DNA of 64,000 nucleotides from Armatimonas sp043757465 (lineage in GTDB: Bacteria > Armatimonadota > Armatimonadia > Armatimonadales > Armatimonadaceae). The stretch spans positions 1-64,000 of the forward strand of contig NZ_JAYVPL010000073.1 in NCBI RefSeq assembly GCF_043757465.1, given 5' to 3'. The translations under genes were made by a program, and so were the position numbers. The number at the start of each line of letters is the position of its first letter. Positions within the stretch are counted from its first letter, which is position 1. The notes beneath the pieces were generated by a model, which saw only the letters and a program-made list of their open reading frames with translations, was not told where the DNA came from and did not search any database. Of this stretch, positions 9,036 to 17,295 are shown one piece after another.

Positions 9036-9287
9036 CTACTGCCCGCCGCCGCCCATTTGTGCTTTAATCTTCGCCTTCACTTCAGGCGGCGTGTTGGGGT
9101 CGTTGAGGGCGGCATTCATCTGGCCTTTCGCCTCACTGGGCACGACTGCGGGGGTACCTCCTGCCTTAGCATCTGCAGTAATAGCTGCCGCCGAGTCCTT
9201 GGCAACTTCGTCCTTCTGGCAGCCCAGCAGGCATAACGTGGTCGCGAGGAGGGCGAGGAGAAGCGAAGAGCGGAGTGTTTTAGTCAT
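9036..9287 (-). CDS. Small lipoprotein of unknown function
   Basis: 83 residues. Signal peptide MTKTLRSSLLLALLATTLC is followed by the lipobox LLGC and an Ala/Lys/Pro-rich tail with the charged helix PPEVKAKIKAQMGGGGQ at the end. A good Shine-Dalgarno (AAAGGA) precedes the ATG, unlike many genes here. No recognised domain. It sits 24 bp downstream of the TPR gene start on the same strand and about 80 bp after the pseudopilin gene, so it could be co-expressed with either. Confidence 0.7.
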   Translation of the reverse strand: MTKTLRSSLLLALLATTLCLLGCQKDEVAKDSAAAITADAKAGGTPAVVPSEAKGQMNAALNDPNTPPEVKAKIKAQMGGGGQ

Positions 9288-9368
9288 GAGAGGTTTTCCT
9301 TTTCAATCAAAGATAAAGACGCACCGCATCAGAGAGGCGGTACGTCTTGTTAGTGATGTGCTGCGAGC

Positions 9369-10181
9369 CTACGGGGTGAAGATCACAGTGGGCTTGGCGT
9401 TCTTGAAGAGGTAGAAGTCGTTCTTACGAACGGTTCCCCAGTTCAGTGCTTTGGCATGGCCATCAGAGAAGACATAGTTGCCATTCTCCATGTGTCCCTT
9501 GGTTCCCGGGTTGGAATTGTAGGCACCAGCACAATTGCCCGAGGTGGCGGCATCTTGGGTAATCTTGCGTCCGGCGAGCTTCCAGGTGTCGCAGCCGGTG
9601 AAGAGCGAGCCCCACGGCGAGCCGTAGTTGATATCTCCCCCGTTGACATCCACAACCTCGATGGTCTCCGCGGGGGCATCCATCGCGGCGAGTGCGGTGG
9701 GCGTGCCGCCCCAGTTGGACATACCCGTGTTCTGGTCGGTTCCGTTTGCCTGGCGGGTGTTGATGCGGCCTACGGAGCTATAGGTACGGGTCTTGGGCGC
9801 TAAGTTGAACTTGCCGTCGTAGTAGTTGCCCAGGCCGTAGTTTGCGCCTGCAGTGCGGTTGACACTAGGACACTTCCACATGTCCGTGTTCTTGGTATAG
9901 GGTTCGATCATGGACTCAAAGGGAGTGACTGCTTGAAGGCCCCCGTTGATAGGGGGGTTGGCGGGGAAAGCCACGGGCAGCGTTTCGTCGTAGTCCTGGG
10001 AATACATCATCAAGCCAAGGCCGATCTGCTTGAGGTTGGAGATGCAGGAGATAGCACGAGCACGCTCACGCGCCTGCGCGAAGACAGGGAACAAGATAGC
10101 GGCGAGAATCGCGATAATCGCGATGACGACGAGAAGCTCAATCAGCGTAAACGCTTTTTTGGCAGAAGAAAAACGAGTCAT
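9369..10181 (-). CDS. DUF1559-type prepilin-like protein
   Basis: 270 residues. After a short basic leader, the type IV prepilin motif AFTLIELLVVIAIIAILAA starts at about residue 10, with the conserved Glu five residues into the mature helix. It should be cut by prepilin peptidase and N-methylated. The helix continues into QARERARAISCISNLKQIG. The C-terminus has the H-x9-DG signature (GHMENGNYVFSDGHAK). Such proteins are highly paralogous in Armatimonadota and Planctomycetes; their role (pseudopilus subunit or surface protein) is not established. AAGAGG lies upstream of the ATG as a ribosome site. Confidence 0.9.
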   Translation of the reverse strand: MTRFSSAKKAFTLIELLVVIAIIAILAAILFPVFAQARERARAISCISNLKQIGLGLMMYSQDYDETLPVAFPANPPINGGLQAVTPFESMIEPYTKNTDMWKCPSVNRTAGANYGLGNYYDGKFNLAPKTRTYSSVGRINTRQANGTDQNTGMSNWGGTPTALAAMDAPAETIEVVDVNGGDINYGSPWGSLFTGCDTWKLAGRKITQDAATSGNCAGAYNSNPGTKGHMENGNYVFSDGHAKALNWGTVRKNDFYLFKNAKPTVIFTP

Positions 10182-10358
10182 TCAAAACCTCTTATTTCAG
10201 TAAGTTTTCGTAGTGATTCCAGTGTTTGTGCACAAGCACTATCGGGCGATATTGACCAGCATAGGATGAGACGCTTCGAAGCGTTCTTAGGAGCCCGACT
10301 TAACACCAATATATACCACGTCATCTTAGCAATGTCTATGCCATATGTGAAAATCGTG

Positions 10359-11456
10359 TTAATTTTTTCGGAGGATTTGGATGTTGTGGTCCGCCATAGT
10401 CATAGGGATAGCAGAGCCTTCCAGTGCCTTTCGCGCGGGCATGTGGCAACCGATGCACTTAGCCGTCGGGTTGACAGGGCAGGGCTTTTGCGGCGGGGCC
10501 TGCGCGGAGTGGCACGTCAGGCACGCGCGCTCGTAGAAGGCGGGTTCCCTGGTTGCGCTCTTGGCGTTCTCATGGGGGCTGTGGCAGGTGAGGCAGGAGA
10601 GCGTCTCGGAGCTTTTCTGGAAGCACTTACTCTCCATCAGGCCGTAGGTCTGCATTCGGTTGCTGACAGATTTAGGAAGGTGCGCCGCTTCGACATCCTG
10701 GCGCGTTCCGTGGCACTTCCCGCACAGCAAGTTGAGCCGGGTCGCCGGAAGCTTCCCTAAAGATTCCATCTTCCCGCTGTCGAACTTGCCAGAGCGGGCG
10801 GCGGTGACATGCGCCGCCCCCGCACCGTGGCAGGACTCACACCCGACGCCGAAAAAGCGCTTCTGCGGCTTTCCACCCGTTTCCGGTACCGCGACAGCGT
10901 GGCAGAGCATGCATTTTTTCCCATTGGCTACCGGGTGCACCTTGCCCAGAGAGCCTGGTGCTAGCTTTTCCTGGCCGGGGGTGATGTACCAGCTTTTTTT
11001 TACCGGAAAGTAGCTCATCCGAAACTCCGCCATTTTGTTATCGTCCATAAAGGCGACATAGGTCACTCCGGTTTTCCCCGACCCCACGGCAAGATCCAGT
11101 GGCACTTTCTGATCCGAGAGGGCCGGAGCGGCAACGGTGAACACTCCCGCTGTCTCATGGAGCACGAACTCTGATTGGGCAATGTTGCCTCGGGGCGGCA
11201 CACGTGCTCCGAGGTCGCGTGCGGAGAGCAGGCTCAGGGTCTGGGCATGGTAGCTCTGTCCGTGGCTGCGAGCGATATCGGGGTGGCACTCGGCGCAGAC
11301 GGCATTGCCCACAAAGGCTTCGGTCGTCAATAAAGTGGCCTTTGGTTTGGGAGAAGCGGGTGTCAGACTGGGATCACCCAGGCAGCCCGCCATGACCAAC
11401 AGAACCAGAGTCAGTCCCAGCCCGAACAATTTCCCAGGAGCAGTACGGTAGCGCAT
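10359..11456 (-). CDS. Multihaem cytochrome c lipoprotein (seven CxxCH)
   Basis: 365 residues with lipobox VMAGC near residue 24. Seven c-type haem sites can be read in order: CAECH, CMLCH, CESCH, CGKCH, CLTCH, CLTCH, CIGCH. The arrangement resembles cytochrome c554/NrfB-like and DmsE-like electron carriers, with the first site separated from the rest by about 120 residues. It should be exported and matured outside the membrane and pass electrons to or from an unknown partner. No oxidoreductase subunit is adjacent. TACAAT (11465-11470, minus) lies 8 nt before the ATG. Confidence 0.85.
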   Translation of the reverse strand: MRYRTAPGKLFGLGLTLVLLVMAGCLGDPSLTPASPKPKATLLTTEAFVGNAVCAECHPDIARSHGQSYHAQTLSLLSARDLGARVPPRGNIAQSEFVLHETAGVFTVAAPALSDQKVPLDLAVGSGKTGVTYVAFMDDNKMAEFRMSYFPVKKSWYITPGQEKLAPGSLGKVHPVANGKKCMLCHAVAVPETGGKPQKRFFGVGCESCHGAGAAHVTAARSGKFDSGKMESLGKLPATRLNLLCGKCHGTRQDVEAAHLPKSVSNRMQTYGLMESKCFQKSSETLSCLTCHSPHENAKSATREPAFYERACLTCHSAQAPPQKPCPVNPTAKCIGCHMPARKALEGSAIPMTMADHNIQILRKN

Positions 11457-11504
11457 CTTGCGGGATTGTACCGAATTTTACTGCGAAGTTAGGGCGAATC
11501 GTGG

Positions 11505-12344
11505 TTATTGCACCTCAAACTCAAACTTGAAGCGCTGGGTGCTGGCAACTGCTTGGCCATTCTTGAGAGCAGGCTTCCACGTCCATTTTTTGAGGGCCTC
11601 CAGCACGCGCTGATCCACCTCCGTATTCCCCGACGACGTGCGTAGGCTGATCTCGAAGCTCCCATCGGCCTCGATCTCCACTACCACGCGCACAAACGAC
11701 TTGAACTCGCCTTTCTTGAGAGAGTCAGGAATGCTGGGCTGAACCTGGCGACCCGGCTCGGCCTCACGTGTTGGCCCAGAGGGCTTTGGTGTGGGAGCGG
11801 GTGTTGGCTTCGGAGTCGGGGCGGGTGTCGGGCGCGGGGTGGGAGTTGGCTCCGGCGTGGGCCTAGGGGTGGGACGCGGGGTGGGGGTAGGCTCTGGAGT
11901 CGGCTTCGGGGTTGCCGCAGGCGCACCGGGTGTGGCTTGCGCTGCTACGGGCGACGCTTGAGCTGCTTGCGTAGGGATAGCTGGTTTTGCCGCAGCTCCA
12001 CCGACAGCAGTGAGAACAGGGCGCTCCTCTGGTGCAGGAGCGGTGCGTGTTGATGAGGCCATGAGAGCAAGCTTGGGCGAGAGAGAACGAGCCGTGGGCG
12101 GGGAAGGCGGCGGAGTGCTCGTTAGAGTAGGAGCTGGGGTGGCTTTTGGAGCGGGCGTGGTGGTCGTTTTACACTCAGGACAGTCCTGAAAGACAAGCTC
12201 CAGCGGCCCTGGATGCGAGTCTCGGTGGCCACTATGGGCTATTGAGATGCGCATCACGGCAACAAGAAACACCGCATTGAACGCGAGGGAGAGCCCGAGG
12301 GCGGTACCAAAGCGTGGGCGAAGATTGTCTTTCAGGATTTCCAT
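11505..12344 (-). CDS. tonB: TonB-like energy transducer
   Basis: 279 residues: one N-terminal membrane anchor (residues about 13-31), a long periplasmic linker of Pro-Thr/Glu repeats (PTPEPTPTPRPTPRP and variants), and a C-terminal TonB domain (IEADGSFEISLRTSSGN, then ALKKWTWKPALKNG). It would carry proton-motive energy from ExbB/ExbD to the receptor encoded 4 bp upstream. No exbB or exbD is in the window. The linker DNA is internally repetitive, and its length probably varies between strains. An unusual CPEC motif precedes the linker. Confidence 0.85.
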   Translation of the reverse strand: MEILKDNLRPRFGTALGLSLAFNAVFLVAVMRISIAHSGHRDSHPGPLELVFQDCPECKTTTTPAPKATPAPTLTSTPPPSPPTARSLSPKLALMASSTRTAPAPEERPVLTAVGGAAAKPAIPTQAAQASPVAAQATPGAPAATPKPTPEPTPTPRPTPRPTPEPTPTPRPTPAPTPKPTPAPTPKPSGPTREAEPGRQVQPSIPDSLKKGEFKSFVRVVVEIEADGSFEISLRTSSGNTEVDQRVLEALKKWTWKPALKNGQAVASTQRFKFEFEVQ

Positions 12345-12348
12345 AGCT

Positions 12349-14817
12349 TTAGAACTTGCTGGTGAGGCTGAGCATCACGCGGCGACCCTGCTGGAAGCGA
12401 GTGCCGGTGAAGGGCGAGTTGAAGTTCATCACGCTACGGCTGTCGAGCAAGTTCTCCACGGAGAGGTCAGCTTGGAGGCCATTGGGAAGGAGTTTGCTGC
12501 CTGTGGAGTAGCGAAAGTTGAACTCCGCACGCGCCTGCCTCTTGCCACCGTCCACGGTTGCATCCGCATCCTGCGGGTTGATAATCGGGGACGAAAACGC
12601 GCCGCTGCCGTAGTAGGCACTCAGGGCGACATTCGAGCCATTCTTGAGGCCATAGTTCAGGCCACCCGAGAGTGTGTTGAGCTGGTCGTGGTCGGAGTAG
12701 GCTTCTTCCCCATTCACGAGCTTGTTGATGGCATTGGCCCAGGTGAAGAAACTCCCTAGCCCGACTCCGTTTTTAGGTGTTTTATCATAAGAGAGTTCCA
12801 GGCCATTGGCAAACGAGCCCGTGCTGATATTGACCGTCGAGAACACCCCTATCTGCGTCCCCGGAATCAAGATCGCGGTATCGAGCTGATCGTGGAACCA
12901 CTTGCGGTAGGCGGCAAGCTTGATGGTTTGATTCTGGGGGAGCTGGCGCTCTAGGCTGGTTTCGATCATCTTGACACGCTGCGGCTTGACTGCCTCTCCG
13001 ATCAGCCCTCCTTGGGCCAGTGGCGGCTGCGAGAAAAGCTGGTTGTACGAGGCGCGGACAATGGTCTTAGGAGCCACGCTGTAAGCCAGGTTCACACGCG
13101 GCGAGAGGTCTGTTGCGGTGAGAGACGCACCCGCCGTGCCATCTACCGTCTGCTGTGAGTTGAAGGTGTCCAGGCGCAGGCCGTAGTTGACCGTCAGCTT
13201 CTCAGTGGCTTTAAACGTGTCTTGGGCGTAGGCCGCGCCGTAGTAGCCCTTGCGCTTGACCCGAAGCGTGGGCGTGGCGGTGGCAGTTCCGACGATATAA
13301 TCATCGCCGACCATGCTGCCACCTGGAGCCACAAGACGCGCATCAAGCTCATGGAGGGTATTGAGTGCGCTCTGGCTGCCAGGGACGATCTGGTAGCTCT
13401 CGTTGCCGCGCTGATCGGAGAAGATTCCGCCAAACTTGTAGGTGTGCTTACCCTCATTGAGCGTGAGGTTGGCTTGAAGCTGGCTCTGGTTGTACGTGCG
13501 CTTGATAGTCGGGTGGAACTCAATGGACGAGTCAGCAGCAAGACTACTGGAGGAGATTGTCGCGCCATTGCTCGCTGTGTTGTTGAGCAGATCCTGCTGG
13601 GACTCCGACGAGCCGTAGGTGACAACCGCTGTGGTCTTGGCATTGAGCTGCTTGCGGTACTGAAGTGTCCCAAAGCCGTTGTTGTCTTGCTGATAGATGT
13701 CTTGGCCCAGCGCGTCCTGGGAGGCGAGGCCGCTGCTGGCGTTTTTAAGCCCCCCGTAGCCAAAGCCCTGCCCGACGGGCTCAAACTTTGCGCCCAGACC
13801 CGTGCGGTTGGCTATTTGGGTTCGCGCTGGAGCTGAGTTGACCGTGAGTGAGAGCTTCTCTGCGCTAGAGAGGTCGTAGTCAAAGTTGGCAAAGAGAGTC
13901 TGGGAGGTCTGGCCGTTGTGGCGGGTTTGCTTATCAGGCTGGGGAGCCTCGATGGCATTGTCGGTGGTGCGGCCCGTGTAGTTGATGAGATAGCCCAGCT
14001 TTTTCTTCTCGGAGCCTGTCTGACCACCTGCGGTAAAGCTGGTCTCTCCGGTGCCAAACCCACCACCTGTCACCGTTAAAGAGCGAAACGGCACAAGCGT
14101 CCCCGAGCGTAGCGTGAGGTTCAGCGCCGCCGCCGTCTCCGAGCCGTACTCGGGCGCAAAGCCCCCGGTAATCACATCAATGGTCTGGAGTGCATCTGGC
14201 GCAAGAAACTGCCCCGCACGGCCCTGAAACGCGCCAGGAAGCAGAAACCCGTTGAGGTAGATGGAGGTCGCGGAGTGCTCGGCGCGGGGGTGGGCCTGGT
14301 TCACCGAGTCCTCCGCAAAACCGGGCACCGCGCGCACTGCCTTGGTGAGGCTCTGGCGGTTGCCTGCCGTCAGCGGGAACTTCTGAACAGCCTCGCTCGA
14401 AAGAGACTTTGCCGAGGACGCATCGCCGCTACGAATCCGATCCCGCTCCGCCGTGATCTTGATGGTCTTCTCTTTGAGAGGCTCCAGCAGAATCTCAACC
14501 TCGGTTGTGGCATCGGCGACCACGGTGACGGACTGGGTGTCCTTCTGGAACTCCCCGCCGGATGTCGAAAGCTTCCAGACACGATTTTCGAGCGGCGGAG
14601 TGAGCGCCGTGCCATCGGCTCCCGTGGTGACCGTCAGCGGGGTGCGTACCCCCGCACTGTCGGTGAGAATAATTTTAGCCCCGACAAGCGGCTTCTCGGA
14701 CTCGGCGTTGAGCACTTTGATTTTTAAGCGGCCCACCACATCGGCATGGGCGGCGGCGGAAAGAGAGACAGAAAGAGCAAGGACAAGCCCAAAACGGGCA
14801 ACAGACGAAAGACGCAT
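12349..14817 (-). CDS. TonB-dependent outer-membrane receptor
   Basis: 822 residues. Signal peptide ends at AAAHA near residue 26. Residues about 28-110 form a carboxypeptidase-regulatory-like beta-sandwich (VGRLKIKVLNAESEKPLVGA). A plug domain follows, with NGFLLPGAFQGRAGQFLAPD and VITGGFAPEYGSE. The rest is a 22-strand barrel ending in the C-terminal Phe (MLSLTSKF) expected for outer-membrane insertion. It should import a metal complex or other scarce ligand. Gene order with a Fur/Zur-family regulator, a DUF2946-like protein and TonB points to metal uptake; the ligand is not readable. Confidence 0.9.
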   Translation of the reverse strand: MRLSSVARFGLVLALSVSLSAAAHADVVGRLKIKVLNAESEKPLVGAKIILTDSAGVRTPLTVTTGADGTALTPPLENRVWKLSTSGGEFQKDTQSVTVVADATTEVEILLEPLKEKTIKITAERDRIRSGDASSAKSLSSEAVQKFPLTAGNRQSLTKAVRAVPGFAEDSVNQAHPRAEHSATSIYLNGFLLPGAFQGRAGQFLAPDALQTIDVITGGFAPEYGSETAAALNLTLRSGTLVPFRSLTVTGGGFGTGETSFTAGGQTGSEKKKLGYLINYTGRTTDNAIEAPQPDKQTRHNGQTSQTLFANFDYDLSSAEKLSLTVNSAPARTQIANRTGLGAKFEPVGQGFGYGGLKNASSGLASQDALGQDIYQQDNNGFGTLQYRKQLNAKTTAVVTYGSSESQQDLLNNTASNGATISSSSLAADSSIEFHPTIKRTYNQSQLQANLTLNEGKHTYKFGGIFSDQRGNESYQIVPGSQSALNTLHELDARLVAPGGSMVGDDYIVGTATATPTLRVKRKGYYGAAYAQDTFKATEKLTVNYGLRLDTFNSQQTVDGTAGASLTATDLSPRVNLAYSVAPKTIVRASYNQLFSQPPLAQGGLIGEAVKPQRVKMIETSLERQLPQNQTIKLAAYRKWFHDQLDTAILIPGTQIGVFSTVNISTGSFANGLELSYDKTPKNGVGLGSFFTWANAINKLVNGEEAYSDHDQLNTLSGGLNYGLKNGSNVALSAYYGSGAFSSPIINPQDADATVDGGKRQARAEFNFRYSTGSKLLPNGLQADLSVENLLDSRSVMNFNSPFTGTRFQQGRRVMLSLTSKF

Positions 14818-14868
14818 GAGGTATCAAACTCCTGAAAAAGAAAAAGAAAGACGACGATAAATGTTTTT

Positions 14869-15204
14869 TTAGGAGAGAGAGCTTGGTGGGCCGCGCGTGG
14901 TGTGTCGTGGAGAGATCAGAGCCGTAGTGGGAAGCAAGAGAGCTACCCGCGACGTTTTGAGCGCCACGGTTGGGGCCGGAAGTGTGAGGGAGGAACTTGC
15001 CAGAGCAGTCGGGGCCGCTTGGAGTGAACAGATGGCACAAGGATCTCCCGCACCGAGTGTCAGGTGTGCGGGTGTCCCTTCAGGCTGTGGTGTGTGGCTT
15101 TTGTAGTGAGTAAGAGGGCACCAGAGGCAGACGAACAACCAGAGCGCCGCGACCACAGAGGCGAGGCGTTTTAGAACTCGTTGTTTTTTGCAAGTAGTAG
15201 CCAT
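14869..15204 (-). CDS. DUF2946-like small membrane or periplasmic protein
   Basis: About 111 residues from MATTCKKQRVLKRLAS, after a non-coding-looking extension that reaches 15270. A hydrophobic segment (SVVAALWLFVCLWCPL) is followed by DPCAICSLQ, a C-x-I-C-x-x-Q pattern found in DUF2946 proteins, which often neighbour TonB-dependent copper or other metal receptors. The Cys pair and nearby His residues could bind a metal. The C-terminus is Thr/Pro-rich. It lies between the regulator and the receptor in what looks like one operon, behind a strong promoter at 15214-15231. Confidence 0.6.
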   Translation of the reverse strand: MATTCKKQRVLKRLASVVAALWLFVCLWCPLTHYKSHTPQPEGTPAHLTLGAGDPCAICSLQAAPTALASSSLTLPAPTVALKTSRVALLLPTTALISPRHTTRGPPSSLS

Positions 15205-15213
15205 ATGTCTTTG

Positions 15214-15231
15214 TGTGTTTATTATAACACA
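15214..15231 (-). promoter_or_regulatory. Palindromic operator with -10 box upstream of the DUF2946-receptor-TonB operon
   Basis: On the minus strand TGTGTTATAATAAACACA is an inverted repeat with 6-bp arms (TGTGTT/AACACA) around a perfect TATAAT. The core TGTTATAATA resembles the proteobacterial Zur box TGTTATANTATAACA as I remember it. Overlap of the operator with the -10 box is the classic layout for Fur/Zur repression, and the regulator gene ends 11 bp upstream. The ligand metal is an inference. Confidence 0.6.
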
Positions 15232-15241
15232 ATAACAAAAA

Positions 15242-15685
15242 CTACTTTGGGGAGGTCTGACAGCGCCCACAGGTTCCGTGCAGCGTCAGCGTGTGGCTGG
15301 CGACCTGGAAGTTATTGGGCAGAGAGGTTTGGGTGAGCATGGCATCTACCATACAGCCCCGAAAGTCGGCAATCGAGCCACAGCTATCACAGACCAGATG
15401 GTGGTGATGATCCGTATCCGAGGGGCCAGGGGCGGGCTCGTAGCGGTAGAAGCCTTCGCCAAACTCAGTACGGGTGAGTAACTCTAGGCGGGTAAGCTCA
15501 TTCAGCGTCCGGTAGATCGTAACGAGATTAATATCCGCTCCGGTCTGCTCATAAATATCTTGAGCAGAGAGAGGACGCTCACTGGCGGCTAGCAGGCGCA
15601 AAAGAACCCGTCGTGGGAGCGTTCGTCGCATACCCGCTCGTTCAAGGGTGGCTTCAAACCACTGGAGGCGCTCATCCTTAGTCAT
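15242..15685 (-). CDS. Fur-family metalloregulator (Zur-like)
   Basis: 147 residues: winged-helix DNA-binding domain (QDIYEQTGADINLVTIYRTL) followed by a dimerisation and metal domain. The metal sites show DHHHHLVCDSCG and a second C-x-x-C near the end (GTCGRC), which together form the structural zinc site. GVHFHG-type Fur motifs are absent, which leans towards Zur or a generic Fur. It represses transport genes when metal-loaded. The TonB receptor operon lies directly downstream behind a palindromic promoter. The DDE between the HHHH and CxxC needed to tell Fur, Zur and PerR apart is not decisive here. Confidence 0.85.
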   Translation of the reverse strand: MTKDERLQWFEATLERAGMRRTLPRRVLLRLLAASERPLSAQDIYEQTGADINLVTIYRTLNELTRLELLTRTEFGEGFYRYEPAPGPSDTDHHHHLVCDSCGSIADFRGCMVDAMLTQTSLPNNFQVASHTLTLHGTCGRCQTSPK

Positions 15686-15699
15686 CGTTACTAGGCAAA

Positions 15700-15705
15700 A
15701 TTATA
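15700..15705 (-). promoter_or_regulatory. -10 box of the Fur-family gene
   Basis: TATAAT on the minus strand, 14 nt upstream of the ATG at 15685. The -35 region is weak (ATTAAG or nearby). The leader is only a few nucleotides, in keeping with short or absent leaders elsewhere in the window. Confidence 0.45.
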
Positions 15706-15773
15706 TCATGGAGGAGCTGTTTTCTTAATCCTCACTTGAGCTGTAAGTGTGTCTGAGAGGGTACGCTAAGCAC

Positions 15774-17129
15774 ATGAATCGTAGAGAGCTTCTTCTGGGC
15801 GGTGGAGTTGGCCTGACGGGCCTAGTGACCCGTGGGGCGCTGGCGCTGGACCGGAGCGCGGTAGCACTTGGCTACGGGAATCTGGTGCCCACGGCGGCGC
15901 ACAACACGGGGGAGGTGCTCTTAGAGCTGCCAGAGGGGTTCTCCTACAACGTGCTTGGGCGACAGGGAACCCGGATGACCGATGGGAATCTCACGCCCAC
16001 CAAGCACGATGGAATGGGCGCGTTTTTAGTCAATGGCAAACTGCGCCTGGTGCGCAACCACGAGGTTCCCAACACACTCGCCCGGCCTGGTACCGCAATT
16101 CTCCAAGACGAGCATGCCTACGATACAAGCGCGGGCGGTGGAGTGACAACCCTCACGATTGACCCAGTAACCCGCGAGCTGATAGAGAGCCATATTAGCC
16201 TAGCCGGAACGCACACCAACTGTGCGGGCGGCCCCACGCCGTGGGGGAGCTGGCTCTCGTGCGAGGAAACAACTCTCGGGGCGGCACGAGGCAAAGACGA
16301 TAAAGGCAAGCCGATTGGTGGCTTCGAGAGAGAACACGGCTATATCTTCGAGGTCCCTGCTGCAAGTGATAGCCCCGTGATGCCCATACCACTCAAAGCC
16401 ATGGGGCGCTTTGTACACGAGGCGATTGCCGTAGACCCTGCCACCGGGATTATCTACGAGACTGAGGACCGCACCAGCGCCGGATTCTATCGCTTTTTGC
16501 CGACCAAGCCGGGGCAACTTATCGAGGGCGGACGGCTCCAGATGCTGGTGGTCGAGGGTAAGCCCCAGGCCGATCTCCGCAAGAAGCAAACCGTTGGTGA
16601 GCCGCTTGCGTGTGTCTGGATAGATATTGACGACCCCGATCCTGCTGCCACCTCAACCAACCCGCTAGCTGTCTATGAGTCCGGGAAAGCCAAAGGCGCG
16701 GCCACTTTTGCGCGGCTCGAAGGCTGCTGGTGGGGCAATGGCTACGTCTATATCAATGCCACGACGGGCGGTGATAAACAACTGGGCCAGGTGTGGCGCT
16801 ACCAGCCCAAGGGTGCGGATAAAGGCGAGCTGATCTTGCTCTTCGAGTCTAAGTCCAAGAGCGTTTTATGGAACCCGGATAATCTCTGCGTCACGCCGCG
16901 CGGCGGCTTGGTGCTCTGCGAAGACACCTACGGCGGGGATTGCTACCTGCGTGGCTTGACAAAAAAAGGCGAGATCTTTAGCTTCGCCCGAAATGCCTAT
17001 CTTGGCTACGAAGAGAGCGAGTTCGCTGGAGCCTGCTTCTCCCCTGACGGCCAGACGCTCTTTGTGAACCTACAGCTTCCTGGCGTCACGCTGGCGATCT
17101 GGGGACCATGGGAGCGCGGCCCATTCTAG
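15774..17129 (+). CDS. PhoX-family (DUF839) phosphatase-like protein
   Basis: About 451 residues from MNRRELLLGGGVGLTG, a Tat-like signal (RRELLL). The body matches the PhoX/DUF839 beta-propeller: LVRNHEVPNT, NCAGGPTPWGSWLSCEET, GYIFEVPA, GRFVHEAIAVDP, YETEDRTSAGFYRFLP. Known PhoX enzymes are calcium- and iron-dependent alkaline phosphatases exported in folded form. Glu and Asp ligands are present, but I cannot confirm the Cys that bridges iron in characterised PhoX. An upstream extension to 15747 lacks a ribosome site; a TACGCT box lies 6 nt before this ATG. It stands alone between divergent and parallel neighbours. Confidence 0.85.
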   Translation: MNRRELLLGGGVGLTGLVTRGALALDRSAVALGYGNLVPTAAHNTGEVLLELPEGFSYNVLGRQGTRMTDGNLTPTKHDGMGAFLVNGKLRLVRNHEVPNTLARPGTAILQDEHAYDTSAGGGVTTLTIDPVTRELIESHISLAGTHTNCAGGPTPWGSWLSCEETTLGAARGKDDKGKPIGGFEREHGYIFEVPAASDSPVMPIPLKAMGRFVHEAIAVDPATGIIYETEDRTSAGFYRFLPTKPGQLIEGGRLQMLVVEGKPQADLRKKQTVGEPLACVWIDIDDPDPAATSTNPLAVYESGKAKGAATFARLEGCWWGNGYVYINATTGGDKQLGQVWRYQPKGADKGELILLFESKSKSVLWNPDNLCVTPRGGLVLCEDTYGGDCYLRGLTKKGEIFSFARNAYLGYEESEFAGACFSPDGQTLFVNLQLPGVTLAIWGPWERGPF

Positions 17130-17147
17130 CCGCTCTGGGAAATACGA

Positions 17148-17287
17148 TGGGGCGTTTGTGGTTAATGTCCCGACGCCACGGGTGCTCTCGGATCAACGCC
17201 TTGTTATCTCCGGTCAGGGCGACACGAATTGGTGAGACGCTCTACGCACGCGACAACAAGGAGATTCTTGCCACGTCGCTGAAATAA
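17148..17287 (+). pseudogene. Possible frameshifted gene remnant between phoX-like and PSCyt1 genes
   Basis: A frame reading KYDGAFVVNVPTPRVL and later QRLVISGQGDTNW meets a TGA. The sense then seems to resume in the next frame as ETLYARDNKEILATSLK with a TAA at 17285-17287. Composition looks coding, but no start or family is recognisable, and the window offers no intact copy for comparison. It may be only the tail of a lost gene. Confidence 0.25.
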
Positions 17288-17295
17288 AGCGTGCA

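Noticed and set aside
11760..11930. Short-period GC-rich repeats in the TonB gene
   Set aside because: They encode the expected PT/PE/PR linker of TonB; not an independent element.
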